This document shows, piece by piece, positions 55,783 through 64,000 of a stretch of 64,000 nucleotides of DNA. The translations under genes were made by a program, and so were the position numbers. Every line of letters begins with the position of its first letter. Within the stretch, counting starts at the first letter, position 1. This stretch comes from Streptomyces sp. NBC_01294. GTDB lineage: Bacteria; Actinomycetota; Actinomycetes; Streptomycetales; Streptomycetaceae. Under the pieces are notes generated by a model. The model was not told the DNA's origin and made no database searches. It saw nothing but the letters and a program-made list of their open reading frames with translations. The stretch is from the NCBI RefSeq assembly GCF_035917235.1, contig NZ_CP108423.1, forward strand, positions 2,108,001 through 2,172,000, in the 5' to 3' direction.

Positions 55783-56721
55783 TCAGGCTGTAATCGCTCG
55801 TTCGACCAACGACTGCGCGAGTCCGGCCAGTTCCCCCCGGTCGGCGGCGGCCCCGCTGAGCCAGTGCACGCGCGGGTCGCGGCGGAACCAGGAGTCCTGG
55901 CGGCGGGCGAACCGCTTGGTCGCCCGGACGGTCTCCGTCCGGGCATCGTCCTCGGTGCACTCCCCGGCGAGCGCGGCCAGCACCTGCTGGTAGCCGAGCG
56001 CCCTGGAGGCGGTGATTCCGTCGCGCAGCCCGCGGGCCTCCAGCGCGCGGACCTCGTCCACCAGCCCGGCCTCCCACATCCGGTCCACCCGCAGGGCGAT
56101 CCGCTCGTCCAGCTCGGGCCGGGCGACGTCGACACCGATCTGCACGGTGTCGTAGACGGATTCGTGGCCGGGCAGGTTGGCGGTGAAGGGGCGGCCGGTG
56201 ATCTCGATCACCTCCAGCGCGCGGACGATGCGGCGGCCGTTGCTGGGCAGGATGGCCCGGGCGGCATCCGGGTCGGCGGCGGCGAGCCGGGCGTGCAGGG
56301 CGCCGGAGCCGCGGAGCGTGAGCTCGTCCTCCAGCCGGGCGCGCACCTCGGGGTCGGTGCCGGGGAACTCCATGACGTCCAGGGCGCCGCGGACGTACAG
56401 GCCGGATCCGCCGACGAGGACGGGGGTGCGGCCCTCGGCGAGCAGTTTGTCGATCTCCAGGCGGGCCAGCCGCTGGTACTCGGCGACGTTGGCGGTGTCG
56501 GTGACGTCCCAGATGTCGAGGAGGTGGTGCGGGACCCCGCCGCGCTCCTTGGTCGTCAGCTTGGCGGTGCCGATGTCCATCCCCCGGTACAGCTGCATGG
56601 AGTCGGCGTTGACGACTTCGCCGTCGAATTGGCGGGCCAGGGCTACGCCCAGGTCGGACTTTCCTGCCGCGGTGGGACCGACGACGGCGATGACCCGCGG
56701 GGCGGGGGCTGCTTTCCTCAC
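55783..56721 (-). CDS. miaA: tRNA dimethylallyltransferase
   Basis: This 312-residue enzyme adds the dimethylallyl group to A37 of tRNAs reading UNN codons. It has the P-loop VIAVVGPTAAGKSDLGVALA, the NADSMQLYRGMDIGTAK substrate loop, GGVPHHLLDIWD, GGSGLYVRGALD and the C-terminal TKRFARRQDSWFRRDPRVHWL. GTG at 56721 is taken as start, with another GTG two codons upstream. Its product is further modified by MiaB, encoded at 58421. Confidence 0.96.
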   Translation of the reverse strand: MRKAAPAPRVIAVVGPTAAGKSDLGVALARQFDGEVVNADSMQLYRGMDIGTAKLTTKERGGVPHHLLDIWDVTDTANVAEYQRLARLEIDKLLAEGRTPVLVGGSGLYVRGALDVMEFPGTDPEVRARLEDELTLRGSGALHARLAAADPDAARAILPSNGRRIVRALEVIEITGRPFTANLPGHESVYDTVQIGVDVARPELDERIALRVDRMWEAGLVDEVRALEARGLRDGITASRALGYQQVLAALAGECTEDDARTETVRATKRFARRQDSWFRRDPRVHWLSGAAADRGELAGLAQSLVERAITA

Positions 56722-56907
56722 TGGCACAGTCTCGCAAACCCCGCGGCATGTACCCGATCGAGTTACGTGACGGGGTGTGGGCGGGGTCGTTGCCCTGGCG
56801 AGGTTCCGGCCCGGCATGCGCCTGGCATGCGCCCTGCGTACGCCCGGCGGAGGCCGTTTCGGCCAAGGCGGAACTTCACTCACACGAGTAACGTTACGGG
56901 AGTAGAC

Positions 56908-57129
56908 ATGGGCGTTTTTGATCGGTTTTTTCGTCGTAAGGACGAGGTCGCGACCGAGGAGGTCGCGGTCGAGGCCCTGACGGCGGAGCCTGGTGCGGCC
57001 GACGAGGCCGAGGCCGAGGTCGAGACGGTTGTTGCGGAGGCCCCGGCGGCGGAGGCCGTGGAGATCCCGAAGCAGCAGTCGGCCGAGGTGGCGGCGGACA
57101 CCGAAGCCGGCGAGGGCGCCCGCACGTAG
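56908..57129 (+). CDS. Small acidic conserved protein
   Basis: This 73-residue protein has a short amphipathic basic N-terminus (MGVFDRFFRRKDE) followed by an Ala/Glu/Val-rich acidic tail (EVAVEALTAEPGAADEAEAEVETVVAEAPA) likely to be disordered or helical. The N-terminal helix could touch membrane or nucleic acid. It is divergent from miaA and 23 bases before the antitoxin-like gene; the two probably form one transcript. Function unknown. Confidence 0.65.
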   Translation: MGVFDRFFRRKDEVATEEVAVEALTAEPGAADEAEAEVETVVAEAPAAEAVEIPKQQSAEVAADTEAGEGART

Positions 57130-57152
57130 TGACCGCCAACGGAAGGTGCCCC

Positions 57153-57398
57153 ATGGGTCTGCTGGACAATCTGAAGGCCAAGCTCGCTCCGGCGAAGGAC
57201 AAGGTCGGCGATCTCGCCCAGAAGAACGAGGGCAAGATCAACCAGGGTCTGGACAAGGTGGCCAAGGCCGTGGACTCCAAGACCAAGGGCAAGTACAGCG
57301 GCCACATCACGAGCGGTACGGGCAAGGCGAAGGACGCCCTGGGCAAGATCGCGCACAAGGACACCCCCGGCGGGCCGACGCCGCCGGCCGCCTCCTGA
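57153..57398 (+). CDS. Small antitoxin-like protein (Rv0909/MT0933 family)
   Basis: This 81-residue lysine-rich protein begins MGLLDNLKAKLAPAKDKVGDLAQKN and continues with KINQGLDKVAKAVDSKTKGKYSGHI, the pattern of the MT0933-like antitoxin family (PF14013), small helical proteins named for mycobacterial toxin-antitoxin pairs. No toxin gene is adjacent, and in Streptomyces such proteins are usually orphan, so an antitoxin role is doubtful. GGAAGG lies before the ATG. A very strong terminator follows. Confidence 0.75.
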   Translation: MGLLDNLKAKLAPAKDKVGDLAQKNEGKINQGLDKVAKAVDSKTKGKYSGHITSGTGKAKDALGKIAHKDTPGGPTPPAAS

Positions 57399-57410
57399 CG
57401 CGACCCGGGA

Positions 57411-57450
57411 AAGGGGCGCGGGACCGGCATCTGCCGGTCCCGCGCCCCTT
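57411..57450. terminator. Terminator after the antitoxin-like gene
   Basis: A perfect 19-bp inverted repeat (AAGGGGCGCGGGACCGGCA and complement) with a 2-base loop separates it from the convergent extradiol-dioxygenase-like gene. Confidence 0.92.
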
Positions 57451-57476
57451 CGCCGTTTCCCCCTGAGGAGCGGCGG

Positions 57477-58184
57477 CTACGACCAGGCGGCGACGAAGTA
57501 CCCCACGCCGTACGGAGCGTCCTCGTACAGCAGGCGGCCCTGGAGGTCCGCGCCCTCCGCGGCGCCGGCCAGCACCTGCCAGGGGGCCCGGCCGGCGGCC
57601 TGCAGTTCGGCCGCGAGCTCGGCGTCGAGGGCGGTGAGCGCGTCCACGTCGGCGTCGCCGAGCGCGCGGGCGGCGGCCGCGTCGAAGGCGGCGGCGCGCT
57701 CGTCGAGGTAGCCGGGAGCCTTGAGGGTCCGTCGCGCGCTGCCGTCACCCATCACGAGCAACGCGACCCGGGCAGAACGCGCGCCCAGCTCCCGGCCGGT
57801 GTCCAGGCAGCGCGCGGTGTCCGTCGGCTCCCCGACCCCGAGGCCTTCGATCGGGGCGGCGCCCCAGCGTGCGTGCCGGAGCAGCCAGGCGCCCACGGCG
57901 AGCGAGGTGGGCAGCAGGCGCGGCCCCTCCTCGCCGTCCCCGAGTTGTACGCCGGCGTCGACGCCGAATCCGCGGAAGGTGCCGCGGGAGCCCTGGGGGT
58001 AGGGCCCGCGGTGGTCCTGGTCGGCGGCCCCGACGACGACCAGGAGGTCGGGCCGGGAGGCGGCGAGCACCGCCAGCGCGTCGGAGCAGGCGGTGCGGGC
58101 GGCGCCGAGTTCGGCGGCGGCGCCCGCGGCGAGCTCCGGCACGAGCAGTGGCGGGGCGGGGCAGACGGCAGCGGCTACGAGCAT
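57477..58184 (-). CDS. Class III extradiol dioxygenase subunit B-like protein
   Basis: This 235-residue protein starts MLVAAAVCPAPPLLVPELAAG and contains LLVVVGAADQDHRGPYP, VALLVMGDGSARRT and AALDAELAAELQAAGRAPWQVLAGAAEG, the pattern of the LigB-like domain proteins found beside miaA/miaB in Streptomyces. LigB enzymes cleave catechols with Fe(II), but the expected early His ligand pair is not obvious here (PAPPL instead of PHAP), so dioxygenase activity is doubtful. It precedes miaB on the same strand by gene order (235 bases upstream of the miaB stop). Confidence 0.75.
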   Translation of the reverse strand: MLVAAAVCPAPPLLVPELAAGAAAELGAARTACSDALAVLAASRPDLLVVVGAADQDHRGPYPQGSRGTFRGFGVDAGVQLGDGEEGPRLLPTSLAVGAWLLRHARWGAAPIEGLGVGEPTDTARCLDTGRELGARSARVALLVMGDGSARRTLKAPGYLDERAAAFDAAAARALGDADVDALTALDAELAAELQAAGRAPWQVLAGAAEGADLQGRLLYEDAPYGVGYFVAAWS

Positions 58185-58333
58185 GATCCGCAGCCTAGCC
58201 GTCGCCGGGCGGGGCGGGGGGTTGTGGGCCGTTCCGGCCCGCGGCCTTGCGGAGCCGAGGCTCCGGCCCCCCGGGCCCCGGTCCGCTTCGTCTGCGGCGC
58301 TGGGCGCAAGCGGCCCCGGCTGCGCCCGGCTTC

Positions 58334-58388
58334 CTGGGGCTCCGCCCCAGACCCCGCGCCTCAAACGCCGGCGGGCTGGATTTCGGCC
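58334..58388. repeat. Streptomyces-type intergenic repeat element
   Basis: The hairpin CTGGGGCTCCGCCCCAG followed by ACCCCGCGCCTCAAACGCCGG is a sequence I recognise as recurring in many Streptomyces intergenic regions. It lies in the 236-base gap between the miaB stop and the extradiol-dioxygenase-like gene. The whole gap is GC-rich with further small hairpins. Confidence 0.7.
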
Positions 58389-58420
58389 CCGGCGTCCTCG
58401 GGGCCGGGTCTGGGTCGGAA

Positions 58421-59941
58421 TCAGCCCTGCGGTGCCGCGCAGCCGGAGGTGGTGGCCGGCAGGGGGGCCGGGACGCCCAGGGTCGGGATGCCGAGGAGGA
58501 CGCCTGCCGGCTTGGCCGGGGCGGCGTTGCGCTTCTCCCAGGCGTCGCCGGCGCGCGTACGGCGCACCGTCAGCGTCGGGCCCTCGGCCAGCAGGTGGTG
58601 CGGGGCCGCGTAGGTGATGTCCACGGTGACCACGTCGCCCGGGCGGACCTCCGCCTCCGGCTTGGTGAAGTGGACCAGGCGGTTGTCGGGTGCGCGCCCC
58701 GACAGGCGGTGCGTGGCGCCGTCCTTGCGGCCCTCGCCCTCCGCGACCATGACCTCCAGGGTGCGGCCGACCTGCTTCTTGTTCTCCTCCCAGGAGATCT
58801 CCTCCTGAAGGGCGACCAGGCGCATGTAGCGGTCCTGCACGACCTCCTTGGGGATCTGCCCGTCCATGTCGGCAGCCGGGGTACCGGGCCGCTTGGAGTA
58901 CTGGAAGGTGAAGGCGTTCGCGAAGCGGGCCTCGCGCACGGCGTGCATCGTCTGCTGGAAGTCCTCCTCCGTCTCACCGGGGAAGCCCACGATGATGTCG
59001 GTGGAGATCGCGGCGTGCGGGATCGCGGCGCGGACCTTCTCGATGATGCCGAGGAACCGCTCCTGCCGGTACGAGCGGCGCATCGCCTTGAGGATCGGGT
59101 CCGAGCCGGACTGCAGCGGCATGTGCAGCTGCGGCATCACGTTCGGGGTCTCGGCCATCGCCGCGATCACGTCGTCCGTGAAGTCGCGCGGGTGCGGGGA
59201 GGTGAAGCGGACCCGCTCCAGGCCCTCGATCTGGCCGCACGCGCGCAGCAGCTTGCTGAAGGCCTCGCGGTCGCCGAGGTCGGAGCCGTACGCGTTCACG
59301 TTCTGGCCGAGCAGGGTGATCTCCGAGACGCCCTCGCCGACGAGGGCCTCCACCTCGGCGAGGATGTCGCCGGGGCGGCGGTCCTCCTCCTTGCCGCGCA
59401 GCGCCGGGACGATGCAGAAGGTGCAGGTGTTGTTGCAGCCGACGGAGATCGAGACCCAGGCGGCGTACGCGGACTCGCGGCGGGTCGGGAGCGTGGAGGG
59501 GAACGCCTCCAGCGACTCGGCGATCTCGACCTGCGCCTCTTCCTGGATGCGGGCGCGCTCCAGCAGCACGGGGAGCTTGCCGATGTTGTGCGTACCGAAG
59601 ACGACGTCGACCCAGGGGGCCCGCTTGACGATCGTGTCGCGGTCCTTCTGGGCGAGGCAGCCGCCGACGGCGATCTGCATGCCGGGGCGCTTCGTCTTCA
59701 TCGGGGCCAGCCGGCCGAGGTTGCCGTACAGCTTGTTGTCGGCGTTCTCGCGGACCGCGCAGGTGTTGAAGACCACGACGTCGGCGTCGCCGTCGGAGCC
59801 CTCGGGCGCCCGGACGTAGCCGGCGTCCTCCAGCAGACCGGAGAGCCGCTCCGAGTCGTGCACGTTCATCTGGCACCCGTAGGTGCGCACCTCGTAGCTT
59901 CGCTTCTCGTCCACTGCCTGGCTCCGGTCGCTGCTGGTCAT
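58421..59941 (-). CDS. miaB: tRNA-2-methylthio-N6-dimethylallyladenosine synthase
   Basis: This 506-residue radical-SAM enzyme methylthiolates i6A37 of tRNA. The UPF0004 domain supplies three cysteines ([24 protein letters not shown]) for one Fe-S cluster; the radical-SAM motif is [47 protein letters not shown] and a TRAM domain ([23 protein letters not shown]) follow. The last ~40 residues ([19 protein letters not shown]) are the Streptomyces-type tail. Confidence 0.97.
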   Translation of the reverse strand: MTSSDRSQAVDEKRSYEVRTYGCQMNVHDSERLSGLLEDAGYVRAPEGSDGDADVVVFNTCAVRENADNKLYGNLGRLAPMKTKRPGMQIAVGGCLAQKDRDTIVKRAPWVDVVFGTHNIGKLPVLLERARIQEEAQVEIAESLEAFPSTLPTRRESAYAAWVSISVGCNNTCTFCIVPALRGKEEDRRPGDILAEVEALVGEGVSEITLLGQNVNAYGSDLGDREAFSKLLRACGQIEGLERVRFTSPHPRDFTDDVIAAMAETPNVMPQLHMPLQSGSDPILKAMRRSYRQERFLGIIEKVRAAIPHAAISTDIIVGFPGETEEDFQQTMHAVREARFANAFTFQYSKRPGTPAADMDGQIPKEVVQDRYMRLVALQEEISWEENKKQVGRTLEVMVAEGEGRKDGATHRLSGRAPDNRLVHFTKPEAEVRPGDVVTVDITYAAPHHLLAEGPTLTVRRTRAGDAWEKRNAAPAKPAGVLLGIPTLGVPAPLPATTSGCAAPQG

Positions 59942-60044
59942 GCGACAAGGGTAGGCGGTACCCGGAAGCCCTCGGGTCCCCCGTGCGGCCGGCCCGCGGA
60001 GAGGCGGCGGCCGAAGAGGACGAGCAGCAGGTCGTGGGCGTTGC

Positions 60045-60421
60045 CGGGCGGCGGGATCCCGCCGGCGGCGCTGCGCGAGCGGGCGCTGATCAGCCTGCCG
60101 CGCGGGACCGGACTGAGCGGGGTGCCGGAGCGGGCGTGCGCGGAGGCGGGCTTCGCGCCGCGGGTGGAGTTCGCGGCGGCGGCGCCCGCGGTGCTGGTCC
60201 GGTCGGCCGGGCGGGGGCTGGGCGTGGCCGTGGTGCCGTCCGGAGCCGAGTCCGGAGCGGACCGGCGGGACGGCGGCGGTCTGCGGGCGCTGCGGATCAC
60301 CGGGCCGGCGCCGAACGGGCGGGTGTCGCCGGCCTGGCGCACGGCCGGGCCGGCCGGGCCCGCCGCCCTCAGGCTGCTGGAACGGCTGCGCGCGGAGGGC
60401 CCCGGGCGGCCCGCGCCGTGA
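60045..60421 (+). pseudogene. C-terminal remnant of a LysR-family regulator
   Basis: The frame ending at the TGA 60419-60421 encodes [54 protein letters not shown] and [20 protein letters not shown], the second half of a LysR effector-binding domain. No helix-turn-helix or first half precedes it; the frame continues upstream only as the antisense of miaB, and the sequence just before 60045 seems shifted to another frame. I read it as a decayed 3' fragment. It ends 32 bases before the TAXI gene. Confidence 0.55.
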
Positions 60422-60453
60422 CAGGACGGCGGACGGGTGGCAGGATCGCGGCC

Positions 60454-61449
60454 ATGCCTCTCGTACCGCCCCGGATCAGCAGGCGCCACGCCCTGCGGGT
60501 CCTGGTGGCCGTACTCGCCCTGCTCGGCGTCCTGACCTGGTGGCTGAATCCCTTCGGGAAGCCGGAGCCGCAGGGCGACCTGACTTTCAGCACCGGCGCG
60601 CGGACCGGGGTCTACCACCGGTACGGGCAGCTGCTGGAGCAGGCGCTCGGGCAGGACATGCCCGAGGTGAACGTACGGCTGGAGCCCAGCGAGGGTTCGC
60701 TGGAGAACCTGAAGCGGGTGGCCTCCGGCGAGGCGGACTTCACCGTGGCGACGGCCGACGCGGTCGCCAAGTACCAGCTCGACGGCAAGCACCGCGCGGA
60801 CCAGCTGCGCGGGGTCGCACGGCTCTACGACGACTACGTGCAGCTGGTGGTGCCGGCCGGGTCCCCGGTGCAGTCGGCGCGGGACCTGCGGGGCAAGCGG
60901 GTCGCGATAGGCCAGCCGGGCTCCGGGGTGCGGCTCATCGCGGAGCGGCTGCTCATGGCGGCCGGGCTGGACCCGGTGCTGGACGTGACCCCGGTGTCCA
61001 TCGGCATCGACACCATGCCGGCCGAGCTGGAGGCCGGCCGGATCGACGCGTTCTTCTGGTCCGGTGGCCTGCCGACGAACGCGGTGCGCGAGCTGTCGGA
61101 GCGGTTCGAGATCCGGCTCGTGCAGCTCGGCGACCTGGTGGAGCCGTTGCAGGGGAGCGGGAGCCCGGCGCGCTTCTACCGGACCGCGGTGATGCCGCAG
61201 GACGCGTACAGGATGGCGCGCAACACCGGCTCGGTGGCGACCCTGGCCGTGCCGAACCTGCTGGTGACGCGGGCGGACGCGGACCCCGAGCTCACGGAGC
61301 AGCTGACGCGGACGGTGATCCTCAGCCGCGACCGCGTCGGGCGCGCGGTGCACGCGGCGCAGCTGGTGGACCTGCGGACGGCGATCTACACCGCTCCGCT
61401 GGACCTGCACGAGGGCGCGGCCCGGTACTACCGGTCGGTCAAGCCCTGA
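60454..61449 (+). CDS. TAXI family TRAP transporter solute-binding protein
   Basis: This 331-residue protein has an N-terminal membrane anchor or signal ([25 protein letters not shown]). The TAXI fold follows: [79 protein letters not shown] and [22 protein letters not shown] proteins bind dicarboxylates or related solutes and normally serve a fused DctQM transporter; no such membrane gene is in this window, so it may be a sensor or serve an unlinked transporter. Confidence 0.88.
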   Translation: MPLVPPRISRRHALRVLVAVLALLGVLTWWLNPFGKPEPQGDLTFSTGARTGVYHRYGQLLEQALGQDMPEVNVRLEPSEGSLENLKRVASGEADFTVATADAVAKYQLDGKHRADQLRGVARLYDDYVQLVVPAGSPVQSARDLRGKRVAIGQPGSGVRLIAERLLMAAGLDPVLDVTPVSIGIDTMPAELEAGRIDAFFWSGGLPTNAVRELSERFEIRLVQLGDLVEPLQGSGSPARFYRTAVMPQDAYRMARNTGSVATLAVPNLLVTRADADPELTEQLTRTVILSRDRVGRAVHAAQLVDLRTAIYTAPLDLHEGAARYYRSVKP

Positions 61450-61484
61450 CGTTCACGAGGAACGAGCCCTGACGTTCACGAGGA
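61442..61484. repeat. 20-base direct duplication at the convergent 3' ends
   Basis: AGCCCTGACGTTCACGAGGA occurs at 61442-61461 and again at 61465-61484, a 23-base offset. The first copy contains the stop of the TAXI gene and the second the stop region of the ROK gene. Confidence 0.85.
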
Positions 61485-62495
61485 GGACGAGGGCGACGGC
61501 AGCAGCATCGTCGCCGCGGCGGCCGCGCCGATCAGGCCCGCGTGGGTGCCCAGGGTCGCCGGTACCACCTGGAGCTCCTGCACGAAGGAGAGCGTGGCGT
61601 AGGCCGCGAGGTGGCTGCGGATCGGAGTGAAGAGGGTGTCGCCGGCGGCGGCGACCCCGCCTCCGATGACGGCGATGTCCGTTTCGACGAGGGTCGCGGT
61701 CGCCGCGATGGCGGCGGCCAGGGCGCGCCCCGCGCGGTCGAAGGCGGCCAAGGCGATCGGGTCGCCGGCCTCGGCGGCCGCGGCCACGCCCGCCGCCGTG
61801 GCGTCGCCCGCGCTGCCCGGGCGGTCCGCCGGGGTCCAGCCCTGGGCCCGGGCCCAGTGGGCGATCGCCGTGCCGGAGGCGATCGACTCGACGCAGCCGC
61901 GGCCGCCGCAGACGCACGGTTCGCCGTCGAAGGCCACGCTGATGTGACCGATGTGTCCGGCGTTGCCGGTGGGGCCGGGGTGGAGCTGGTTGTTCAGGAT
62001 CAGGCCGCCGCCGACGCCGGTGGAGACCACCATGCACAGCGCGTTCGCGTGGCCCCGGGCCGCGCCCAGCCAGTGCTCGGCGGCGGTCATCGCCACGCCG
62101 TCACCGGCCAGTACGGTCGGCAGGTCGGCCCCGCGCTCCGCGAGCTCCGCCGAGATCCGCTCCTGGACCGGGAAATCCCGCCACGCCCCGATGTTGACCG
62201 GGCTGACCGTGCCCCGGGAGGCGTCCACCGGACCTGCGCTGCCGATCCCGCAGCGGACCGCCGAGGCCCACAGCGGGGACTCCGACAGGTCGGCGACGAC
62301 CGCGGCGACCGCGGCCATGACACCGTCGGCGTCCGCTCCGCGCGGGGTCGCGCGGCGGGTCGTGGCCGCCATCGTGCCGTCGGGGTGCACCAGCGCACCG
62401 GCGATCTTCGTGCCGCCGATGTCGATCGCCACCGTCAGGCCGGCGGCCTGGGCGGAGGCCCGCGGTGCGGGGAACGGGGCGGTGGGAGTGATCAC
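61476..62495 (-). CDS. ROK family sugar kinase
   Basis: This 339-residue kinase has the ATP-binding VAIDIGGTKIAGALV, the ROK segment GNAGHIGHISV with the catalytic/zinc His, the zinc-binding CVCGGRGCVESIASG, and VVSTGVGGGLILN. ROK enzymes phosphorylate glucose, N-acetylglucosamine, N-acetylmannosamine or similar sugars, or act as regulators; there is no HTH here, so it is a kinase. The N-terminal ~17 residues are variable. It follows the LacI-type repressor gene by 21 bases and is probably regulated by it. Confidence 0.9.
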   Translation of the reverse strand: MITPTAPFPAPRASAQAAGLTVAIDIGGTKIAGALVHPDGTMAATTRRATPRGADADGVMAAVAAVVADLSESPLWASAVRCGIGSAGPVDASRGTVSPVNIGAWRDFPVQERISAELAERGADLPTVLAGDGVAMTAAEHWLGAARGHANALCMVVSTGVGGGLILNNQLHPGPTGNAGHIGHISVAFDGEPCVCGGRGCVESIASGTAIAHWARAQGWTPADRPGSAGDATAAGVAAAAEAGDPIALAAFDRAGRALAAAIAATATLVETDIAVIGGGVAAAGDTLFTPIRSHLAAYATLSFVQELQVVPATLGTHAGLIGAAAAATMLLPSPSSSS

Positions 62496-62516
62496 GGTGG
62501 CGGCTCCAGGAAGGGT

Positions 62517-63740
62517 TCAGGATTCAGTATGCGCCGGGGGCGGCGCCGTGCTCTCGCGAGGCTCCAGTCGCGGCTGCTCGCTGATCCGGATCCCGGGCGG
62601 GCTGCCCGCGAGGACGGCGAGGAGTTCCTCGGCGGCGAGCCGGCCGAAGCTGGCGGTGTCGCGCACGAGGGCGGTGAGCCGGGGGTGGGTGACCCGGCAG
62701 AGCGCGGAGTCGTCCCAGGCCACGATCGACAGCCGGCCCGGCACGGGGATGCCCAGCTCGGCGGCGACCGCGCTCCCCGCGACGGCCATCACGTCGTTGT
62801 CGTAGACGAGCGCGGTCGGCGGCCGCGGCTCGGCGAGGACCCGGCGGGTGGCCGCCGCGCCCTCGGCGTCGGAGTAGTCGGTGACCACCGAGCGCACCTG
62901 GTCGGGGCCGAGCCCGCGCCGCGCGGCCTCGGTCCGCAGGGAGTCCATCCGGCGGACCGTGTGGGCGAGGCCGGGGAGCCCGGCGATGTGGACGATCCGG
63001 CGGTGGCCCAGCCCGTGGAGGTGGTCCAGGACCTGGGCCATGGCCCCGGCGTCGTCGGCCCGGACCGAGGAGACCGAGGAGACCGAGGAGACCGACGAGG
63101 ACGGCGAGGACGGCGAGGACGGCGAGGACTGAGAGAGCGGCGAGGACTGCGAGACCTCCGGGGCCGCCGCGAGCGGGGAGGCCGGGGAGCCCGACGACGA
63201 CGGCGAGACCGCCGGAACCGCCGCGAGCGGGGAGCCGGACGAGCCCAGGGCCGGGAAGGGGCCGGCGGGCGGTGCGGCCTCGCCGATGGTGACCGCGGGC
63301 AGGGCCAGCTCCTCGAGGAGCGCCGGGCGCGGGTCCCGTACGCGCGGGTCGACGACGAGGACGCCGTCGACCCTCCGTTCGGCCCACCAGCGGCGGTAGA
63401 CCGCACATTCGGCGTCGATGTCCTCGACGACCTGGAACAGCAGGGCGGTCCGGGCGGCGGAGAGGACCTCCTGGATGCCGGAGACGAGCTGCAGGAAGAA
63501 GGACTCGACGCCGAGCGTGTGCGCGGGCCGGGCGAGGACCAGCCCGACGGCTCCGGAGCGTTCCCCGGACAGGGCGCGGGCGGCGCTGTTGGGCTGCCAG
63601 CCGAGTTCCTCGGCGACGCGGCGGATCCGGGCCCGGGTGTCCTGCGAGACGCCCGGCCGGTCGTTGAGCGCGAAGGACACGGCGCTCTCCGACACCCCGG
63701 CCTGCCGGGCGATGTCCTTGATCGTGGGTCTGCGGGCCAT
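62517..63740 (-). CDS. LacI family transcriptional repressor with a Ser-rich insertion
   Basis: This 407-residue protein starts at the ATG at 63740 (GAGG six bases upstream); an ATG at 63752 overlaps the upstream stop (ATGA) and would add four residues. The HTH is canonical (TIKDIARQAGVSESAVSFALNDRPGVSQDTRARIRRVAEELGWQPN), followed by the periplasmic-binding-like sensor (VGLVLARPAHTLGVESFFLQLVSGI, VDGVLVVDPRV, TALVYDNDVMAVAGSAVAAELGIPVPGRLSIVAWDDSALCRVTHPRLTAL). Residues ~160-227 are an unusual Ser/Pro-rich low-complexity insertion between the two sensor lobes. It probably controls the ROK kinase and the sugar-related gene at the right edge. Confidence 0.92.
   Translation of the reverse strand: MARRPTIKDIARQAGVSESAVSFALNDRPGVSQDTRARIRRVAEELGWQPNSAARALSGERSGAVGLVLARPAHTLGVESFFLQLVSGIQEVLSAARTALLFQVVEDIDAECAVYRRWWAERRVDGVLVVDPRVRDPRPALLEELALPAVTIGEAAPPAGPFPALGSSGSPLAAVPAVSPSSSGSPASPLAAAPEVSQSSPLSQSSPSSPSSPSSSVSSVSSVSSVRADDAGAMAQVLDHLHGLGHRRIVHIAGLPGLAHTVRRMDSLRTEAARRGLGPDQVRSVVTDYSDAEGAAATRRVLAEPRPPTALVYDNDVMAVAGSAVAAELGIPVPGRLSIVAWDDSALCRVTHPRLTALVRDTASFGRLAAEELLAVLAGSPPGIRISEQPRLEPRESTAPPPAHTES
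63063..63129. repeat. 9-base tandem repeats coding the Ser-rich insertion
   Basis: GACCGAGGA is repeated about four times (63063-63098) and grades into GGACGGCGA repeats to about 63129, coding SVSSVSSVSS and SPSSPSS on the minus strand. Period 9 keeps the frame. Confidence 0.85.
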
Positions 63741-63748
63741 GGCCTGCC

Positions 63749-64000
63749 TCATTCATCCTTCGAGTGCGTCATACGTGGCGAAATACGGAGGGCAATGGCC
63801 GGACCGTACGCGATCCTGCCCTGGCAGACCGCCTTGACCGCCATCCAGTACTCCCCGGGAGGGGTGTGGATCGGCGGCCGCAGCGCGAACTCCACCCCGG
63901 CCGCTCCCTCCGCCGGCACGTGCAGGGGCAGGGCGGCGGGAGCCGTCAACGGCCAGGTGCCGTACGGGGAGACGGCGAGGGCCACCCCCGTCAGCGCACT
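63749..64000 (-). CDS. C-terminal part of a larger protein with an Ig-like/NEW3-type domain, cut by the right edge
   Basis: About 83 C-terminal residues are visible: ALAVSPYGTWPLTAPAALPLHVPAEGAAGVEFALRPP, then PPGEYWMAVKAVCQGRIAYGPAIALRI. The alternation of strands and GEYWMAVKA resembles the NEW3-type beta-sandwich at the end of some secreted glycoside hydrolases. Its stop overlaps a possible LacI start as ATGA. The neighbouring LacI and ROK genes also suggest sugar metabolism. The rest of the protein and its start lie outside the window. Confidence 0.55.
   Translation of the reverse strand, partial: SALTGVALAVSPYGTWPLTAPAALPLHVPAEGAAGVEFALRPPIHTPPGEYWMAVKAVCQGRIAYGPAIALRISPRMTHSKDE

Noticed and set aside
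57153..57398. Toxin-antitoxin pair
   Set aside because: Only the antitoxin-like protein is present; the upstream 73-residue acidic protein has no toxin features.

Overview
The window is high-GC actinobacterial chromosome, almost certainly Streptomyces. The evidence is strong GC bias at third codon positions, GTG starts, ATGA/GTGA-coupled genes, long perfect hairpin terminators, a Streptomyces-type intergenic repeat near 58334, and a housekeeping gene order (nrdJ-nrdR-lexA-dinG-type helicase ... hflX ... relA/spoT-type gene-dapF-miaA-miaB) that I recall, unchecked, from the SCO5787-SCO5805 part of the S. coelicolor core.

Layout. 1-7312 holds mixed metabolic genes: a cut membrane protein, ADP-ribosylglycohydrolase, histidine phosphatase, YdbC-type protein, arylamine N-acetyltransferase, DUF1152 protein and an orphan helical-repeat protein. 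7511-14376 holds the B12-dependent ribonucleotide reductase, its regulator NrdR with two likely NrdR boxes, lexA with its own SOS box, and an Fe-S helicase of the DinG type. 14429-21402 is a leftward NRPS-independent siderophore operon: class III aminotransferase, IucA/IucC synthetase with a ~330-residue Pro/Ala-rich extension, GNAT acyltransferase, second IucA/IucC synthetase. 21592-26101 holds a secreted lipoprotein serine protease, hflX and an M1 metallopeptidase.

26345-51532 is an accessory island and the most interesting part. It looks like a biosynthetic cluster for an amino-acylated aminocyclitol. A 2-deoxy-scyllo-inosose synthase and a DegT-type aminotransferase of the 2-deoxystreptamine pathway sit with an SDR dehydrogenase, a double-cupin protein, five ATP-grasp ligases, a glutamine-synthetase-like gamma-glutamyl ligase next to a class II amidotransferase, a class III aminotransferase, two Fe(II) oxygenases, an LLM/F420 oxidoreductase, an alditol-oxidase-like flavoprotein, a NodB deacetylase, two MFS exporters and an aminoglycoside-phosphotransferase-like kinase. 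There is no glycosyltransferase, so a peptide-decorated cyclitol rather than a classical aminoglycoside is inferred. At the left end an 83-residue secreted peptide built of four 17-residue repeats is divergent from an XRE-HTH regulator with a helical (TPR-like) C-terminal region. A shorter paralogue of that regulator lies inside the cluster. TTGCCAA-type half-sites, often exactly 10 bp apart, occur in all three non-coding control regions of the island (26704-26810, 35396-35577, 51545-51680). I read this as one regulatory circuit, possibly a peptide-pheromone switch of RRNPP logic, controlling the island.

51963-64000 returns to the core: the relA/spoT-type bifunctional (p)ppGpp enzyme, dapF, a small membrane protein, miaA, two small conserved proteins, an extradiol-dioxygenase-like protein and miaB. 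After these come a decayed LysR fragment, a TAXI-type binding protein, a ROK sugar kinase, a LacI-type repressor with a Ser-rich insertion, and the C-terminus of a protein running off the right edge.
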